Under the pieces are notes generated by a model. That model was not told the DNA's origin. It saw only the letters and a list, made by a program, of their open reading frames with translations, and searched no databases. A program made the translations under genes and the position numbers. Source: JAJKIV01 sp036509075 (lineage in GTDB: Bacteria; Gemmatimonadota; Gemmatimonadetes; Gemmatimonadales; Gemmatimonadaceae). Taken from it: a stretch of DNA of 64,000 nucleotides. The number at the start of each line of letters is the position of its first letter. The first letter of the stretch is position 1. Below are positions 42,649 to 51,243 of this stretch, one piece after another. The stretch lies in contig DATCGG010000548.1 of assembly GCA_036509075.1 (NCBI GenBank), positions 1 to 64,000 of the forward strand, written 5' to 3'.

Positions 42649-43143
42649 ATGTCAACAGATGCCGAAGACGAACAACTCAGCGACAATGGCGTCCCCGAGC
42701 TCACTCCGCTTGGTAAGCGCATAGAGCTACTTCGGCTCGAGCGCCGCATGAGCAAGCGGGTGCTCGCTCAACGTGCAGGCACCTCCCGCCAGCAGCTCTG
42801 GCGCGTCATGACGGGAAAGTCCGAGCTGACGAGCTCGTTGTGCGCCCGTCTCGCTGACGTGCTGGAAACGGACTCTCGGTTGCTCCGCGATGCCTCCCGA
42901 CCAACGTCTGATGGCCACGCCGCCGTCAAACCGGGTGACCAGTTCTGCGAAACGCTCGAGGACTATGTCGCGAGCTCGTCGGGGCTCGAGCGAACCTTCG
43001 GCACGTTACCGAACACCGGCGACGGACGCCGCCTCAAGCGCGTGCTACTCGATGCCATCGAAGACATCGCCATCGCGCGCTCCCTCAAGCTCCCGCAAGC
43101 CATCTTCGACCTCCGCCGGTCCGTCGTCAACGCCGACGACTGA
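42649..43143 (+). CDS. XRE-type HTH transcriptional regulator
   Basis: 164 residues from ATG 42649. A Cro/C1-type helix-turn-helix lies at about residues 15-75: LGKRIELLRLERRMSKRVLAQ, then GTSRQQLWRVMTGKSEL and ARLADVLETDSRLL. The C-terminal half is helical and unassigned (RRLKRVLLDAIEDIAIARSL). It is divergent from the Cys/His-Rad52-like pair across an 80-bp, relatively AT-rich gap, so it is a natural candidate regulator of that pair. An in-frame TTG at 42640 is a weaker start. Confidence 0.8.
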   Translation: MSTDAEDEQLSDNGVPELTPLGKRIELLRLERRMSKRVLAQRAGTSRQQLWRVMTGKSELTSSLCARLADVLETDSRLLRDASRPTSDGHAAVKPGDQFCETLEDYVASSSGLERTFGTLPNTGDGRRLKRVLLDAIEDIAIARSLKLPQAIFDLRRSVVNADD

Positions 43144-43212
43144 GGCACGAAGCTCGCGCGGCGTGCCCGCCTAACGAGCCAGGGCGCCCTCCCCATGCCG
43201 CGCCTTGCTGGA

Positions 43213-43218
43213 TAGCTT
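43213..43218 (+). promoter_or_regulatory. -10 box TAGCTT of the lysine operon
   Basis: TAGCTT ends 8 bases before ATG 43227; identical to the -10 of recJ, rplM and the zapA-rny RNA. No -35 at the right distance. Predicts a nearly leaderless transcript. Confidence 0.45.
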
Positions 43219-43226
43219 ACCCCCGC

Positions 43227-44222
43227 ATGACCGACGTCGTCGCGCTCTGCGCCGAGATGCTCTCTATCCAATCGCCGACGGGCGGCGAAAGTAAGATCGT
43301 CGACTTCGTCTCGCGGCGACTCGTGAGCCGTGGCTGGAACGTGACCGTCCAGGAGGTCACACCGGGACGCGGCAACGTGTGGGCGTCCCGGAGCGGTGGC
43401 GGTGTCACACTGTCCACGCATCTCGACACGGTGCCGCCGTACGTCGCGCCGAAGCTCGACGGCGAGCGACTCTACGGCCGTGGCGCGTGCGACGCAAAGG
43501 GCATCGCCGCGGCCATGCTGGCGGCGGCCGATCAGCTCGCCGCATCCGGCGAAGACCGTGTCGACCTGCTCCTCCTGGTCGGCGAAGAGAAAGGGTCCGA
43601 CGGTGCGCGTGCGGCCAACCATCTTCCGGCCACGAGCCGTTTCCTGATCAATGGCGAGCCAACCGAAAGCCGCCTGGCGAGCGGTGCGAAGGGCTCGCTT
43701 CGCGTAACGGTCAAGACCCGTGGCCGCGAGGCTCACTCCGCGTACCCGCATCTCGGTCGCTCGGCCATCGAGCCGATGCTGGAGCTCCTGCCGACGATCC
43801 GGTCGCTTCCCCTGCCAGCCGATGCAACACTCGGCGACACGACGGTGAACATCGGGACGATTCGTGGCGGCACCGAGGCGAACATCATCCCGGGTGAGTG
43901 CGAGGCGGAGCTCATGTTCCGTCTCGTCGGCGATGTCGCCACGGTTAAGGCGCTGGTCGAGCAATGGGCGTCGGGCCGCGCCGAGATCACGTACGGGTCC
44001 TACATTCCCGCGCAGCATTTCCACGTCGTTCCGGGGTTCGACGTCGCCCCGGTCGCGTACACGAGCGATATCCCGCTGCTCGGACGCTGGGGCACGCCGC
44101 TCCTGTTCGGCCCCGGGTCGATCCACGTCGCCCACACACCTAACGAGCACATCGACGTGCGCGAGCTGCGCGCGAGTGTCGATACCTACGAGCGGTTGGT
44201 TCGCTCACTCCTCACCGCATGA
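43227..44222 (+). CDS. dapE: M20 peptidase, probable succinyl-diaminopimelate desuccinylase
   Basis: 331-residue dinuclear zinc amidohydrolase. Metal and catalytic motifs: LSTHLDTVPP (His, Asp), GRGACDAKG (Asp), LLVGEEKGSDG (catalytic and metal Glu), INGEPTES and the late HTPNEHIDV (His). Sequence alone fits ArgE, DapE or LysK-type hydrolases; DapE is favoured because asd, lysC, dapB, dapA and dapD follow, with the succinylase enzyme DapD at the end. It is short compared with classic DapE (about 375). It overlaps asd by 4 bp. Confidence 0.75.
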   Translation: MTDVVALCAEMLSIQSPTGGESKIVDFVSRRLVSRGWNVTVQEVTPGRGNVWASRSGGGVTLSTHLDTVPPYVAPKLDGERLYGRGACDAKGIAAAMLAAADQLAASGEDRVDLLLLVGEEKGSDGARAANHLPATSRFLINGEPTESRLASGAKGSLRVTVKTRGREAHSAYPHLGRSAIEPMLELLPTIRSLPLPADATLGDTTVNIGTIRGGTEANIIPGECEAELMFRLVGDVATVKALVEQWASGRAEITYGSYIPAQHFHVVPGFDVAPVAYTSDIPLLGRWGTPLLFGPGSIHVAHTPNEHIDVRELRASVDTYERLVRSLLTA

Positions 44223-45295
44223 CTGCCTCGACTCCTCGAGCCCGCCGCCTCCCCGTCGCAATCCTTGGCGCGACGGGCGCCGTTGGGCAGACGTTCATCC
44301 GCTGCCTCCGTAATCACCCATGGTTTGAGGTGACCGAGCTGGCCGCCTCCGAGCGCTCGGCGGGTAAGCGATACGCGGACGCGACGCGCTGGCTCGAGGG
44401 CGAGCTTCCGGGCGAGCTGGCTGACCGTACCGTGCTGCCGTGTGATCCCGCCGAGATCAGCGCACCGATCGTATTTTCGGCGCTCGACGCGGCCGCAGCC
44501 GGCGACCTGGAGCCCGCATTCGCGCGGAGCGGCGCGCTGGTGCTCAGCAACGCGAAAAACTTCCGCATGGAGCCGGACGTTCCGCTCGTGATCCCCGAGG
44601 TGAATGCGAATCACCTGAGCCTACTCGAGCAGCAGCGCCGCTCGCGGGGGTGGTCCGGCGGCATCGTGACGAACGCGAATTGTGCGGCCACGGTCGCCAC
44701 GGTTGCGCTCGCGCCGCTGCACGAGGCGTTTGGCGTGCGTCAGGTCTTTGTCGTCACGATGCAGGCGGTGTCGGGGGCAGGGTATCCGGGCGTCCCATCG
44801 CTCGACATCCTCGGCAACGTCATCCCGTACATTGGCGAGGAAGAACCGAAGATCGAGCGCGAGATCCCGAAGATGCTCGGCTGCGTTCAGGGTGGCGCGC
44901 TCGTTCCGGCGCCGGTTCGCGTGAGCGCACATGCCAACCGGGTGGCGGTGGAGCACGGGCATACGGTCTGTATGTCCATCAAACTCGACAAACCGGCCAC
45001 GCCCGAGGACGCGCTCCGCGTGCTGGAGGAATGGCGCGGAGACGCTGCCGTGCGTGGACTGCCGAGCGCGCCCGAGCGCGCGCTGGTGGTGACTGATGCA
45101 CTCGATCGACCGCAGGCTCGGCGTGACGTTGGGTCGGGAGCGGGGATGACCGTCGTTGTTGGCCGCGTGCGCACCGACCCGCAGCTCGATCTGCGCCTGG
45201 TCGCGTTAGGCCACAACACCATACGCGGTGCCGCGGGCGGCTCGGTGCTGAATGCCGAGCTGCTGGTCGCGACCGGCGTTGTCGGCGCGGCATGA
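44219..45295 (+). CDS. asd: Aspartate-semialdehyde dehydrogenase
   Basis: Reduces aspartyl phosphate to aspartate semialdehyde with NADPH. The 358-residue enzyme has the Rossmann motif VAILGATGAVGQTFIRCL, VFSALDAAAAGDLEP, the catalytic cysteine in TNANCAAT (about 154), and AVSGAGYPGVPSLD. The longer form and motif spacing resemble the archaeal/fungal-type branch of the family. ATG 44219 overlaps dapE by 4 bp and the gene overlaps lysC by 4 bp. Confidence 0.94.
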   Translation: MTASTPRARRLPVAILGATGAVGQTFIRCLRNHPWFEVTELAASERSAGKRYADATRWLEGELPGELADRTVLPCDPAEISAPIVFSALDAAAAGDLEPAFARSGALVLSNAKNFRMEPDVPLVIPEVNANHLSLLEQQRRSRGWSGGIVTNANCAATVATVALAPLHEAFGVRQVFVVTMQAVSGAGYPGVPSLDILGNVIPYIGEEEPKIEREIPKMLGCVQGGALVPAPVRVSAHANRVAVEHGHTVCMSIKLDKPATPEDALRVLEEWRGDAAVRGLPSAPERALVVTDALDRPQARRDVGSGAGMTVVVGRVRTDPQLDLRLVALGHNTIRGAAGGSVLNAELLVATGVVGAA

Positions 45296-46647
45296 TCGTC
45301 GTCAAGTTCGGTGGCACGTCCGTCGGCGACGCGGCAGCCATCGAACGCGCGACGGACATCGTGCGCGGGCGCATCGCGCGCCAACCCCTCGTCGTAGTCT
45401 CCGCGCTGGCCGGCACCACGAACACGCTGCTGTCGATCGCGGAGCAAGCCGAGAAGGGGCAGTTGATCGGAGCGTTGCGCGGTGTCGAGGGGCTTCGCGA
45501 GCGCCACCTCGAGGAGGCCTCGAAGCTGCTTGGCGATCACGGCGTCGGTGGCGACGTCGCGGCCGACCTGAGCGCGATGTTCGACGAGCTCGCGAGCCTG
45601 GCGGAAGCCCTTTCGGTGCTGGGGCACCTGACTCCGAGAAGTCTGGACGCGATCGCGTCCATCGGCGAGCGACTCTCGTCGCACCTCGTTGTCGCCGTGC
45701 TGCGTGAGCGCGGCGTCCCGGCTCAGCTGGTGGATGCCGGTGAGGTCATGGTCACCGACGATCACTTCACGCGAGCGGAGCCGCGACCCGAGCTGATCGC
45801 CGAGGCGACGCAGCGGATCATTCGACCACTCCTGGCATCGGGCACCACGCCGGTGGTCGGAGGATTTGTCGGCGCGACGGCCGCTGGCGTGACCACGACC
45901 CTCGGTCGTGGCGGGAGCGACTACAGCGCCGCGCTGTTTGGTGCCGCGCTTCGCGCCGAGGCCATCGAGATCTGGACCGACGTCGACGGCATGCTGACCG
46001 CAGACCCGCGTGTCGTGGACGGCGCGCGCTTGATCGAGCAGATACGCTTCGACGAGGCGTCGGAGCTGGCGTCGTTCGGCGCGAAGGTTCTGCACCCGAG
46101 CACCATCGCGCCGGCGGTGAAGATCGGCATCCCGGTGTACATCTACAACTCGCGCCGCCCGGAGGGTTGCGGGACGCGAATCACGTTCGATGCGCCGCGC
46201 CGCCCCGTCAGCGCGATCGCCGGAAAACGGGACGTGGCGCTCATTCGCATTCGAACGCCTCGCATGCTGCTCGCGCACGGCTTCATGCGTCGCATTTTCG
46301 AGATCTTCGATGAGAACCGGACATCGGTGGACGTGGTGGCCACGTCCGAGGTGTCGGTGTCCATGACGATCGACGATGCGACACACCTCGACGGGTTATT
46401 AGGCGCGCTGACCGCGCTGGGCGACGTGTCGGTCGAGCGTAACCGCGGCATCGTGGCGCTCGTCGGCGCGGGGTTGGGCGATAGCACGGCCACGATGGCG
46501 CAGGCGCTCGCGGCGCTCGGCAATGTCAAGGTGCACATGGTCTCGCTCAGCTCGGGCGGGATCAACCTCACGCTGCTCGTGGACGGCGATCAAGTGCTCG
46601 AAGCCATGCGACGACTGCACTCGTCATTCTTCCCGGTTGGCCAATGA
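45292..46647 (+). CDS. lysC: Aspartate kinase
   Basis: First enzyme of the aspartate family pathway. The 451-residue protein has the kinase N-terminus IVVKFGGTSVGDAAAIERA, TTLGRGGSDYSAALFGAAL (substrate site), WTDVDGMLTADPRVV, and two C-terminal ACT domains (about 300-450, SVDVVATSEVSVSMTID) expected to bind lysine for feedback inhibition. Length fits the monofunctional lysine-sensitive type. It overlaps asd and dapB by 4 bp each. Confidence 0.95.
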   Translation: MIVVKFGGTSVGDAAAIERATDIVRGRIARQPLVVVSALAGTTNTLLSIAEQAEKGQLIGALRGVEGLRERHLEEASKLLGDHGVGGDVAADLSAMFDELASLAEALSVLGHLTPRSLDAIASIGERLSSHLVVAVLRERGVPAQLVDAGEVMVTDDHFTRAEPRPELIAEATQRIIRPLLASGTTPVVGGFVGATAAGVTTTLGRGGSDYSAALFGAALRAEAIEIWTDVDGMLTADPRVVDGARLIEQIRFDEASELASFGAKVLHPSTIAPAVKIGIPVYIYNSRRPEGCGTRITFDAPRRPVSAIAGKRDVALIRIRTPRMLLAHGFMRRIFEIFDENRTSVDVVATSEVSVSMTIDDATHLDGLLGALTALGDVSVERNRGIVALVGAGLGDSTATMAQALAALGNVKVHMVSLSSGGINLTLLVDGDQVLEAMRRLHSSFFPVGQ

Positions 46648-47354
46648 GCGGCTTTCGCGTCGCCATTGTCGGCGATGGCAAGATGGGCCGCGCCGTTGCA
46701 GACCTGGCCCGTGAGCGGGGCGGCACCGTCACGGCCTTGCTTGGGCTCAGCGAGAATCAGGATGGCAACGCCCTAACGCGCGACCGGCTCGGCGATACCG
46801 AGGTTGTGATCGAGTTCACCGAGCCTGCGGCGGCACCCGCCAATATTCTTGCCGCCGTTCGAGCCGGTTATCCCGTCGTCACCGGCACCACCGGTTGGGC
46901 TGACCAACTGGAGCGAGTGACGAGGACCGTTCTCGAGTTGCAGGGTGCGCTCGTCCACGCGCCCAATTTCTCGGTGGGCGTCAACCTGTTTCTGGCGCTC
47001 GCCACGGTGGCGGGCCGCGTGATGCAACGAGCGCCTCAGTTCGACGCGCACGTGGTCGAGACCCACCATGCCGCGAAGAAGGACGCTCCATCGGGAACGG
47101 CGATCGCGCTCGAGCGCGCCGCGTCATCGGAGCTTGGACGGTCCATCCCGATCACCAGCGTGCGGACGGGTCACGTCCCCGGCACGCACGAGTTGTCGTT
47201 CGATGGGCCATTCGAGCAGATCCGGCTCACGCATACCGCCCGCGATCGGCGCGTCTTCGCCGACGGTGCCCTCCATGCGGCGGAGTGGGTCCGCGGCCGC
47301 CGCGGCGTTTTCACCATGCGAGACGTGCTCGATCTTGGATCGGAGACTGTCTGA
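46644..47354 (+). CDS. dapB: 4-Hydroxy-tetrahydrodipicolinate reductase
   Basis: NAD(P)H-dependent reductase in diaminopimelate synthesis. The 236-residue product has the nucleotide motif VAIVGDGKMGRAVADLA, VVTGTTGW, NFSVGVNLF and the catalytic HHAAKKDAPSGTA with the conserved His-His and Lys. It is slightly short for the family (about 250-270). ATG 46644 overlaps lysC, and the TGA shares a base with the dapA ATG. Confidence 0.93.
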   Translation: MSGFRVAIVGDGKMGRAVADLARERGGTVTALLGLSENQDGNALTRDRLGDTEVVIEFTEPAAAPANILAAVRAGYPVVTGTTGWADQLERVTRTVLELQGALVHAPNFSVGVNLFLALATVAGRVMQRAPQFDAHVVETHHAAKKDAPSGTAIALERAASSELGRSIPITSVRTGHVPGTHELSFDGPFEQIRLTHTARDRRVFADGALHAAEWVRGRRGVFTMRDVLDLGSETV

Positions 47355-48244
47355 TGCCCAGAGCTTTGACAGGGTGCGGGACTGCGCTCGTCACGCCGTT
47401 CACCGCGCAAGGCGAGGTCGATGAAGCAGCGCTTCGGCGCCTCGTGGAGTGGCAGATCGCGGAAGGTGTTCATTTCCTCGTCCCGTGTGGATCGACCGGC
47501 GAGGCTGCAACCCTGTCGCTCGCGGAGCACCGGCGCGTTGTCGAGATCACGGTCGAAGTCGCGGAAGGGCGCGTCCCGGTAGTCGCTGGTGCCGGCACGA
47601 ACGACACCGCGCGAGCGATCGCGTTGTCGCGTGAGATGCAGTCGGCTGGTGCGACGCATCTCCTGCACGTGTCACCCGCCTACAACAAGCCACCGCAGCG
47701 CGGCATCATCGCACACTTTCGCGCAATCGCCGATGCTGTCGAGCTGCCCATCGTGGTTTACAACGTGCCAGGACGGACGGCAAGCAACATCGAGGCGCGA
47801 ACCACGCTCGTGCTGGCCGAGCATCCGCGTATCGTGGCGATCAAGGAGGCTTCCGGCAATCTGGCACAGGTCACCGAGATCCTTCGCCAGCGGCCAGCGG
47901 AGTTCAGCGTGCTGTCGGGCGATGACGCCCTCACGCTTCCCATCATGGCGGCTGGCGGCGATGGCGTCATCTCCGTCGTCAGCAACGCGACGCCGCGCCT
48001 CATGTCGCGACTCGTCGACATGTGCGCGAGCGGCGACTTCACCGGCGCGCGTCAGCTGGCGATGCGCCTAACGCCGTGGTTCGAGGCGGCGTTCATCGAT
48101 TCGAACCCGATTCCCGTGAAGGCCGCGTTGGCGATGATGGGGAAGATTCAGAACCGTCTCCGCCTGCCGCTGGTCCCGTTGACTGAGCAGCACAACGCCC
48201 CGCTCAAGGCGGCCCTGGCCACAGCTGGAGCGCTGTCCGCGTGA
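47354..48244 (+). CDS. dapA: 4-Hydroxy-tetrahydrodipicolinate synthase
   Basis: Class I aldolase condensing pyruvate with aspartate semialdehyde. From ATG 47354 the product is 296 residues: GCGTALVTPF, VPCGSTGEAATLS, VAGAGTNDT, LHVSPAYNKPPQRGI (catalytic Tyr), VYNVPGRTASNIEA and VAIKEASGN with the Schiff-base Lys. The frame is open further upstream inside dapB, but 47354 gives the family N-terminus. It overlaps dapD by 4 bp. Confidence 0.95.
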   Translation: MPRALTGCGTALVTPFTAQGEVDEAALRRLVEWQIAEGVHFLVPCGSTGEAATLSLAEHRRVVEITVEVAEGRVPVVAGAGTNDTARAIALSREMQSAGATHLLHVSPAYNKPPQRGIIAHFRAIADAVELPIVVYNVPGRTASNIEARTTLVLAEHPRIVAIKEASGNLAQVTEILRQRPAEFSVLSGDDALTLPIMAAGGDGVISVVSNATPRLMSRLVDMCASGDFTGARQLAMRLTPWFEAAFIDSNPIPVKAALAMMGKIQNRLRLPLVPLTEQHNAPLKAALATAGALSA

Positions 48245-49116
48245 CGACCGTTTCCTTCGCGCCACTCGCCGAGCGGATCGAGACGCTGGCATCCACGCCG
48301 CCGGACGTCGCACTGCCTGACGACGCCGAATCCGTGGTCGCGCATCTATTGGCAGCGCTCGAACGTGGCGAGGTTCGGTCGGCCACACGCGAAAGCGACG
48401 GGACCTGGCGCGCCGTGCCGTGGGTGAAGCGCGGCATCCTCCTCGGGTTTCGCGCAGGTCGCGTCGTTCCAATGCCTGACGCGAACGGTGCCGCAGGCAC
48501 TGCCTGGCCGACGGCGTTCTTCGATAAGCACACGATCCCGCCACGCGCGCTCGCGCTGGGCGACGGCGTGCGCGTGGTGCCTGGCGGCACGTCGATTCGC
48601 CGTGGCTCGTACGTGGCTCCGGGGGTCGTGTGCATGCCCCCGGTGTTCATCAACGTGGGCGCGTACGTCGGCGCCGGAACAATGGTCGACTCGCACGCGT
48701 TGGTCGGCTCATGCGCGCAGATCGGGGAGCGGGTGCACCTCAGCGCGGCGGCACAGATCGGCGGCGTGCTGGAACCGATAAATGCGACGCCCGTCATCGT
48801 CGAAAACGATGCGATCGTCGGCGGGAACTGTGGTGTGTACGAGGGAACCATCGTGCGGTCGCGCGCGGTCCTCGGCGCCGGCGTCGTGCTGACGCGAGGG
48901 ACGCCTGTGTACGACCTCGTGCGCGAACAGGTCTACCGCGCCGAGTCGGGCCGGCCGTTGGAGATTCCGGAGGGCGCCGTGGTCGTACCGGGCGCGCGTG
49001 CTGTCCGGGGCGCGTGGGCCGGTGCGGAAGGGTTGTCGGTGCAAACGCCGCTGATCGTGAAGTACCGTGACGAGAAAACCGATCTGGCGACCGCCCTCGA
49101 GCAATGGCTGCGATGA
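48241..49116 (+). CDS. dapD: Tetrahydrodipicolinate N-succinyltransferase
   Basis: 291-residue left-handed beta-helix acyltransferase using succinyl-CoA. An N-terminal helical domain is followed by hexapeptide repeats (GTSIRRGSYVAPGVVCMPPV, VNVGAYVGAGTMVDSHALVG within it) and a C-terminal beta extension. Segments PMDANG-like around 80-110 and SCAQIGERVHLSAAAQIGG are characteristic. Presence of DapD defines the succinylase branch of lysine/peptidoglycan precursor synthesis. GTG 48241 overlaps dapA; its end overlaps aroA by 13 bp. Confidence 0.92.
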   Translation: MTTVSFAPLAERIETLASTPPDVALPDDAESVVAHLLAALERGEVRSATRESDGTWRAVPWVKRGILLGFRAGRVVPMPDANGAAGTAWPTAFFDKHTIPPRALALGDGVRVVPGGTSIRRGSYVAPGVVCMPPVFINVGAYVGAGTMVDSHALVGSCAQIGERVHLSAAAQIGGVLEPINATPVIVENDAIVGGNCGVYEGTIVRSRAVLGAGVVLTRGTPVYDLVREQVYRAESGRPLEIPEGAVVVPGARAVRGAWAGAEGLSVQTPLIVKYRDEKTDLATALEQWLR

Positions 49117-50384
49117 TCTCGCGTGCCAGCCTCGCAGTCAGAGTGCCCGGCGACAAGTCCATTTCGCATCGGGCGCTCATCTGCGCGGCGCTCGCTAGCG
49201 GCCGGTCACGCATCAGGAACATCCTGCGATCGGCGGACGTGCGGTCGACGGGTGGCGTGCTCAGCGCGTTAGGCGCCAACGTGCCGCAACTCGGCGATGA
49301 CGTGCGCGTGGATGGTCGAGGCCTGGGCGGGCTGGCGGCGCCCGACGAGCCGCTGGATTGCGGGAACAGCGGGACCACGGCGCGCCTCATGTCCGGGGTG
49401 CTGAGCGGCTGTTCCTTCCCGAGCCGACTCATCGGCGACGCGAGTCTGAGCCGTCGTCCTATGGGCCGGGTCGCACGACCGCTCACGACGATGGGAGCGC
49501 ACTTCGCGTTCGATACCGGAGAGCACCTCCCGATGGTCGTCACCGGTGGACGACTTCGGGAGATCGAGTTCGACAGCCCAACGGCGAGCGCGCAGGTCAA
49601 AAGCGCGATTCTGCTGGCCGGACTGGTCGGGTGTGTGCGGGTTACGGTGCGGGAGCCTGTACGATCCCGGGATCACACGGAGCGGATGCTTGCGGCGCTG
49701 GGGATCGACGTGCGGTCGTTAGGTCTCGAGGCGTCGCTCGAGCCGGCATCGGAGCTCGCCCCATTTCAGCTCGACGTCCCGGCCGATCCCTCGTCAGCCG
49801 CGTTCTTCGCCGCGCTCGCCGCAGCCGGTGGTGTCCGAGGCGGTGCACCGCTCGAGCTGACGGACGTCGCGCTGAATCCCACGCGACTCGGCTTCTTTCG
49901 CGTCCTGCGCGACATGGGGGCCGACGTGGCCTGGGAAGTCCATCGCGAAGAGTGCGGCGAGCCCGTGGGCACGATCACGGTCGCGCCGCGCGGGCTGCAG
50001 GGCGTCGAGATCGGCGGCGACCAGGTGCCAGCCATGATCGACGAGCTGCCGATGCTAGCATGTCTCGGCGCGTTAGGGGATGGAGTCATCGAGATCCGCG
50101 GCGCGAGCGAGTTGCGCGTCAAGGAAAGCGACCGCATCGCGGCGGTCGTGCAGAATCTGCGGGACGTCGGCGCCGACGCCGACGAGCTTCCGGACGGCCT
50201 GCGCGTGCGCGGTGGCACGAGGTCGTTAGGCGGCGCGGTACAGACGCATGGCGACCATCGGCTGGCGATGGCGTTTGGCGTGCTCGGCGCGCTGTCGGGA
50301 AACGCGATCACGGTCGATGATCCCGACTGCGTGTCCGTGTCGTATCCAGGATTCTGGTCCGACCTCGAACGGGTGACCTCGTGA
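49104..50384 (+). CDS. aroA: 3-Phosphoshikimate 1-carboxyvinyltransferase (EPSP synthase)
   Basis: Shikimate pathway enzyme joining PEP to shikimate 3-phosphate. The 426-residue protein shows VRVPGDKSISHRALICAAL (about 13-31), LDCGNSGTTARLMSGVL (about 92-108), GDASLSRRPMGRV, SAQVKSAILLAGL and the C-terminal VKESDRIAAVVQNLRDVG, with HGDHRLAMAFGVLG. ATG 49104 overlaps dapD by 13 bp; an in-frame ATG at 49113 is also possible. aroA-cmk-rpsA is a widely conserved order. Several octamer copies and variants lie inside. Confidence 0.96.
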   Translation: MAAMISRASLAVRVPGDKSISHRALICAALASGRSRIRNILRSADVRSTGGVLSALGANVPQLGDDVRVDGRGLGGLAAPDEPLDCGNSGTTARLMSGVLSGCSFPSRLIGDASLSRRPMGRVARPLTTMGAHFAFDTGEHLPMVVTGGRLREIEFDSPTASAQVKSAILLAGLVGCVRVTVREPVRSRDHTERMLAALGIDVRSLGLEASLEPASELAPFQLDVPADPSSAAFFAALAAAGGVRGGAPLELTDVALNPTRLGFFRVLRDMGADVAWEVHREECGEPVGTITVAPRGLQGVEIGGDQVPAMIDELPMLACLGALGDGVIEIRGASELRVKESDRIAAVVQNLRDVGADADELPDGLRVRGGTRSLGGAVQTHGDHRLAMAFGVLGALSGNAITVDDPDCVSVSYPGFWSDLERVTS

Positions 50385-51103
50385 GCCTGCACCCGTCGCG
50401 TGCGGCCCATGTCGTCATCGCGATCGATGGGCCCGCGGCGTCGGGCAAATCATCCACTGCCCAGTGGGTCGCATCGGTACTCGGCTTTCGACATGTCGAT
50501 TCCGGCGCGCTGTACCGCGCTGCCACCGCTGCCGCCGTCCGGAGTGGAGTGGCATCCGCGGATTGGACGGAGGATCTGGTGCTGCACGCGGCGGAGCGCG
50601 TCAGCCTGAGTCCGCGAAGCACGTCATTCGCGCCGTGCATCGACGGCGTCGACGTCGAGTCCGAGATCAGAGGTGCGGAGGTTACTCGCCACGTATCTCG
50701 CGTCGCGCAGATGCCGCGCGTCCGCGCCTGGGTGAACGCTCTGGTGCAGCAGGCCGCGACTCAGCACGACATTGTCGTCGATGGACGCGACATGGGCACG
50801 ACCGTTTTTCCCAAGGCGACGCTGAAGGTGTTTCTGATCGCCGATCCCTGGGAACGGGCGCGTCGTCGATTGACGCAACAGATCAGTCGTCGGCCGACCG
50901 AGGCCGAGATCGCCGAAGAGACCGACCGTCTCGTTCATCGCGATGCGCAGGACGCGACGCAGACGGTTCAGGCGAAGGACGCGGTGCTGATCGACACGAC
51001 CTACCTCACGCAGGCTGAACAAGTGGAGCGGATCGTAGCCATCGCGAAGGCCGTAACTCAGCGCGGAAGCGACACTTCCCCCGTTGACGACCACGCCGTC
51101 TGA
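50381..51103 (+). CDS. cmk: Cytidylate kinase
   Basis: Phosphorylates CMP and dCMP. The 240-residue enzyme has the P loop IAIDGPAASGKSSTAQWVA, VDSGALYRAATAAAV, DGRDMGTTVFPKATLKVFL and the lid region RARRRLTQQ. GTG 50381 overlaps aroA by 4 bp. The rpsA promoter starts inside its 3' end. Confidence 0.94.
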   Translation: MSLHPSRAAHVVIAIDGPAASGKSSTAQWVASVLGFRHVDSGALYRAATAAAVRSGVASADWTEDLVLHAAERVSLSPRSTSFAPCIDGVDVESEIRGAEVTRHVSRVAQMPRVRAWVNALVQQAATQHDIVVDGRDMGTTVFPKATLKVFLIADPWERARRRLTQQISRRPTEAEIAEETDRLVHRDAQDATQTVQAKDAVLIDTTYLTQAEQVERIVAIAKAVTQRGSDTSPVDDHAV

Positions 51104-51112
51104 CAATACATT
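51084..51112 (+). promoter_or_regulatory. Promoter of rpsA
   Basis: -35 TTGACG (51084-51089), 17-bp spacer, -10 TACATT (51107-51112, extending to TACATTTG). Start near 51119 gives a leader of about 125 bases. Confidence 0.75.
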
Positions 51113-51243
51113 TGACGGTTCGCGCGAATCGAACCTTGAACCCGTCCCATTGGGCGGCGTTTGTCGTCTCGATTCGTTTCACTCACACCCTCGACTCGAC
51201 GCGGCGAGCCTAAAGACCCGCGGTTCAGGAGACACTCTTCGGT

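Noticed and set aside
38810..43143. Complete mobile island with integrase
   Set aside because: No integrase, transposase or phage structural gene is visible; only the tRNA repeat and recombination-type genes hint at former mobility.
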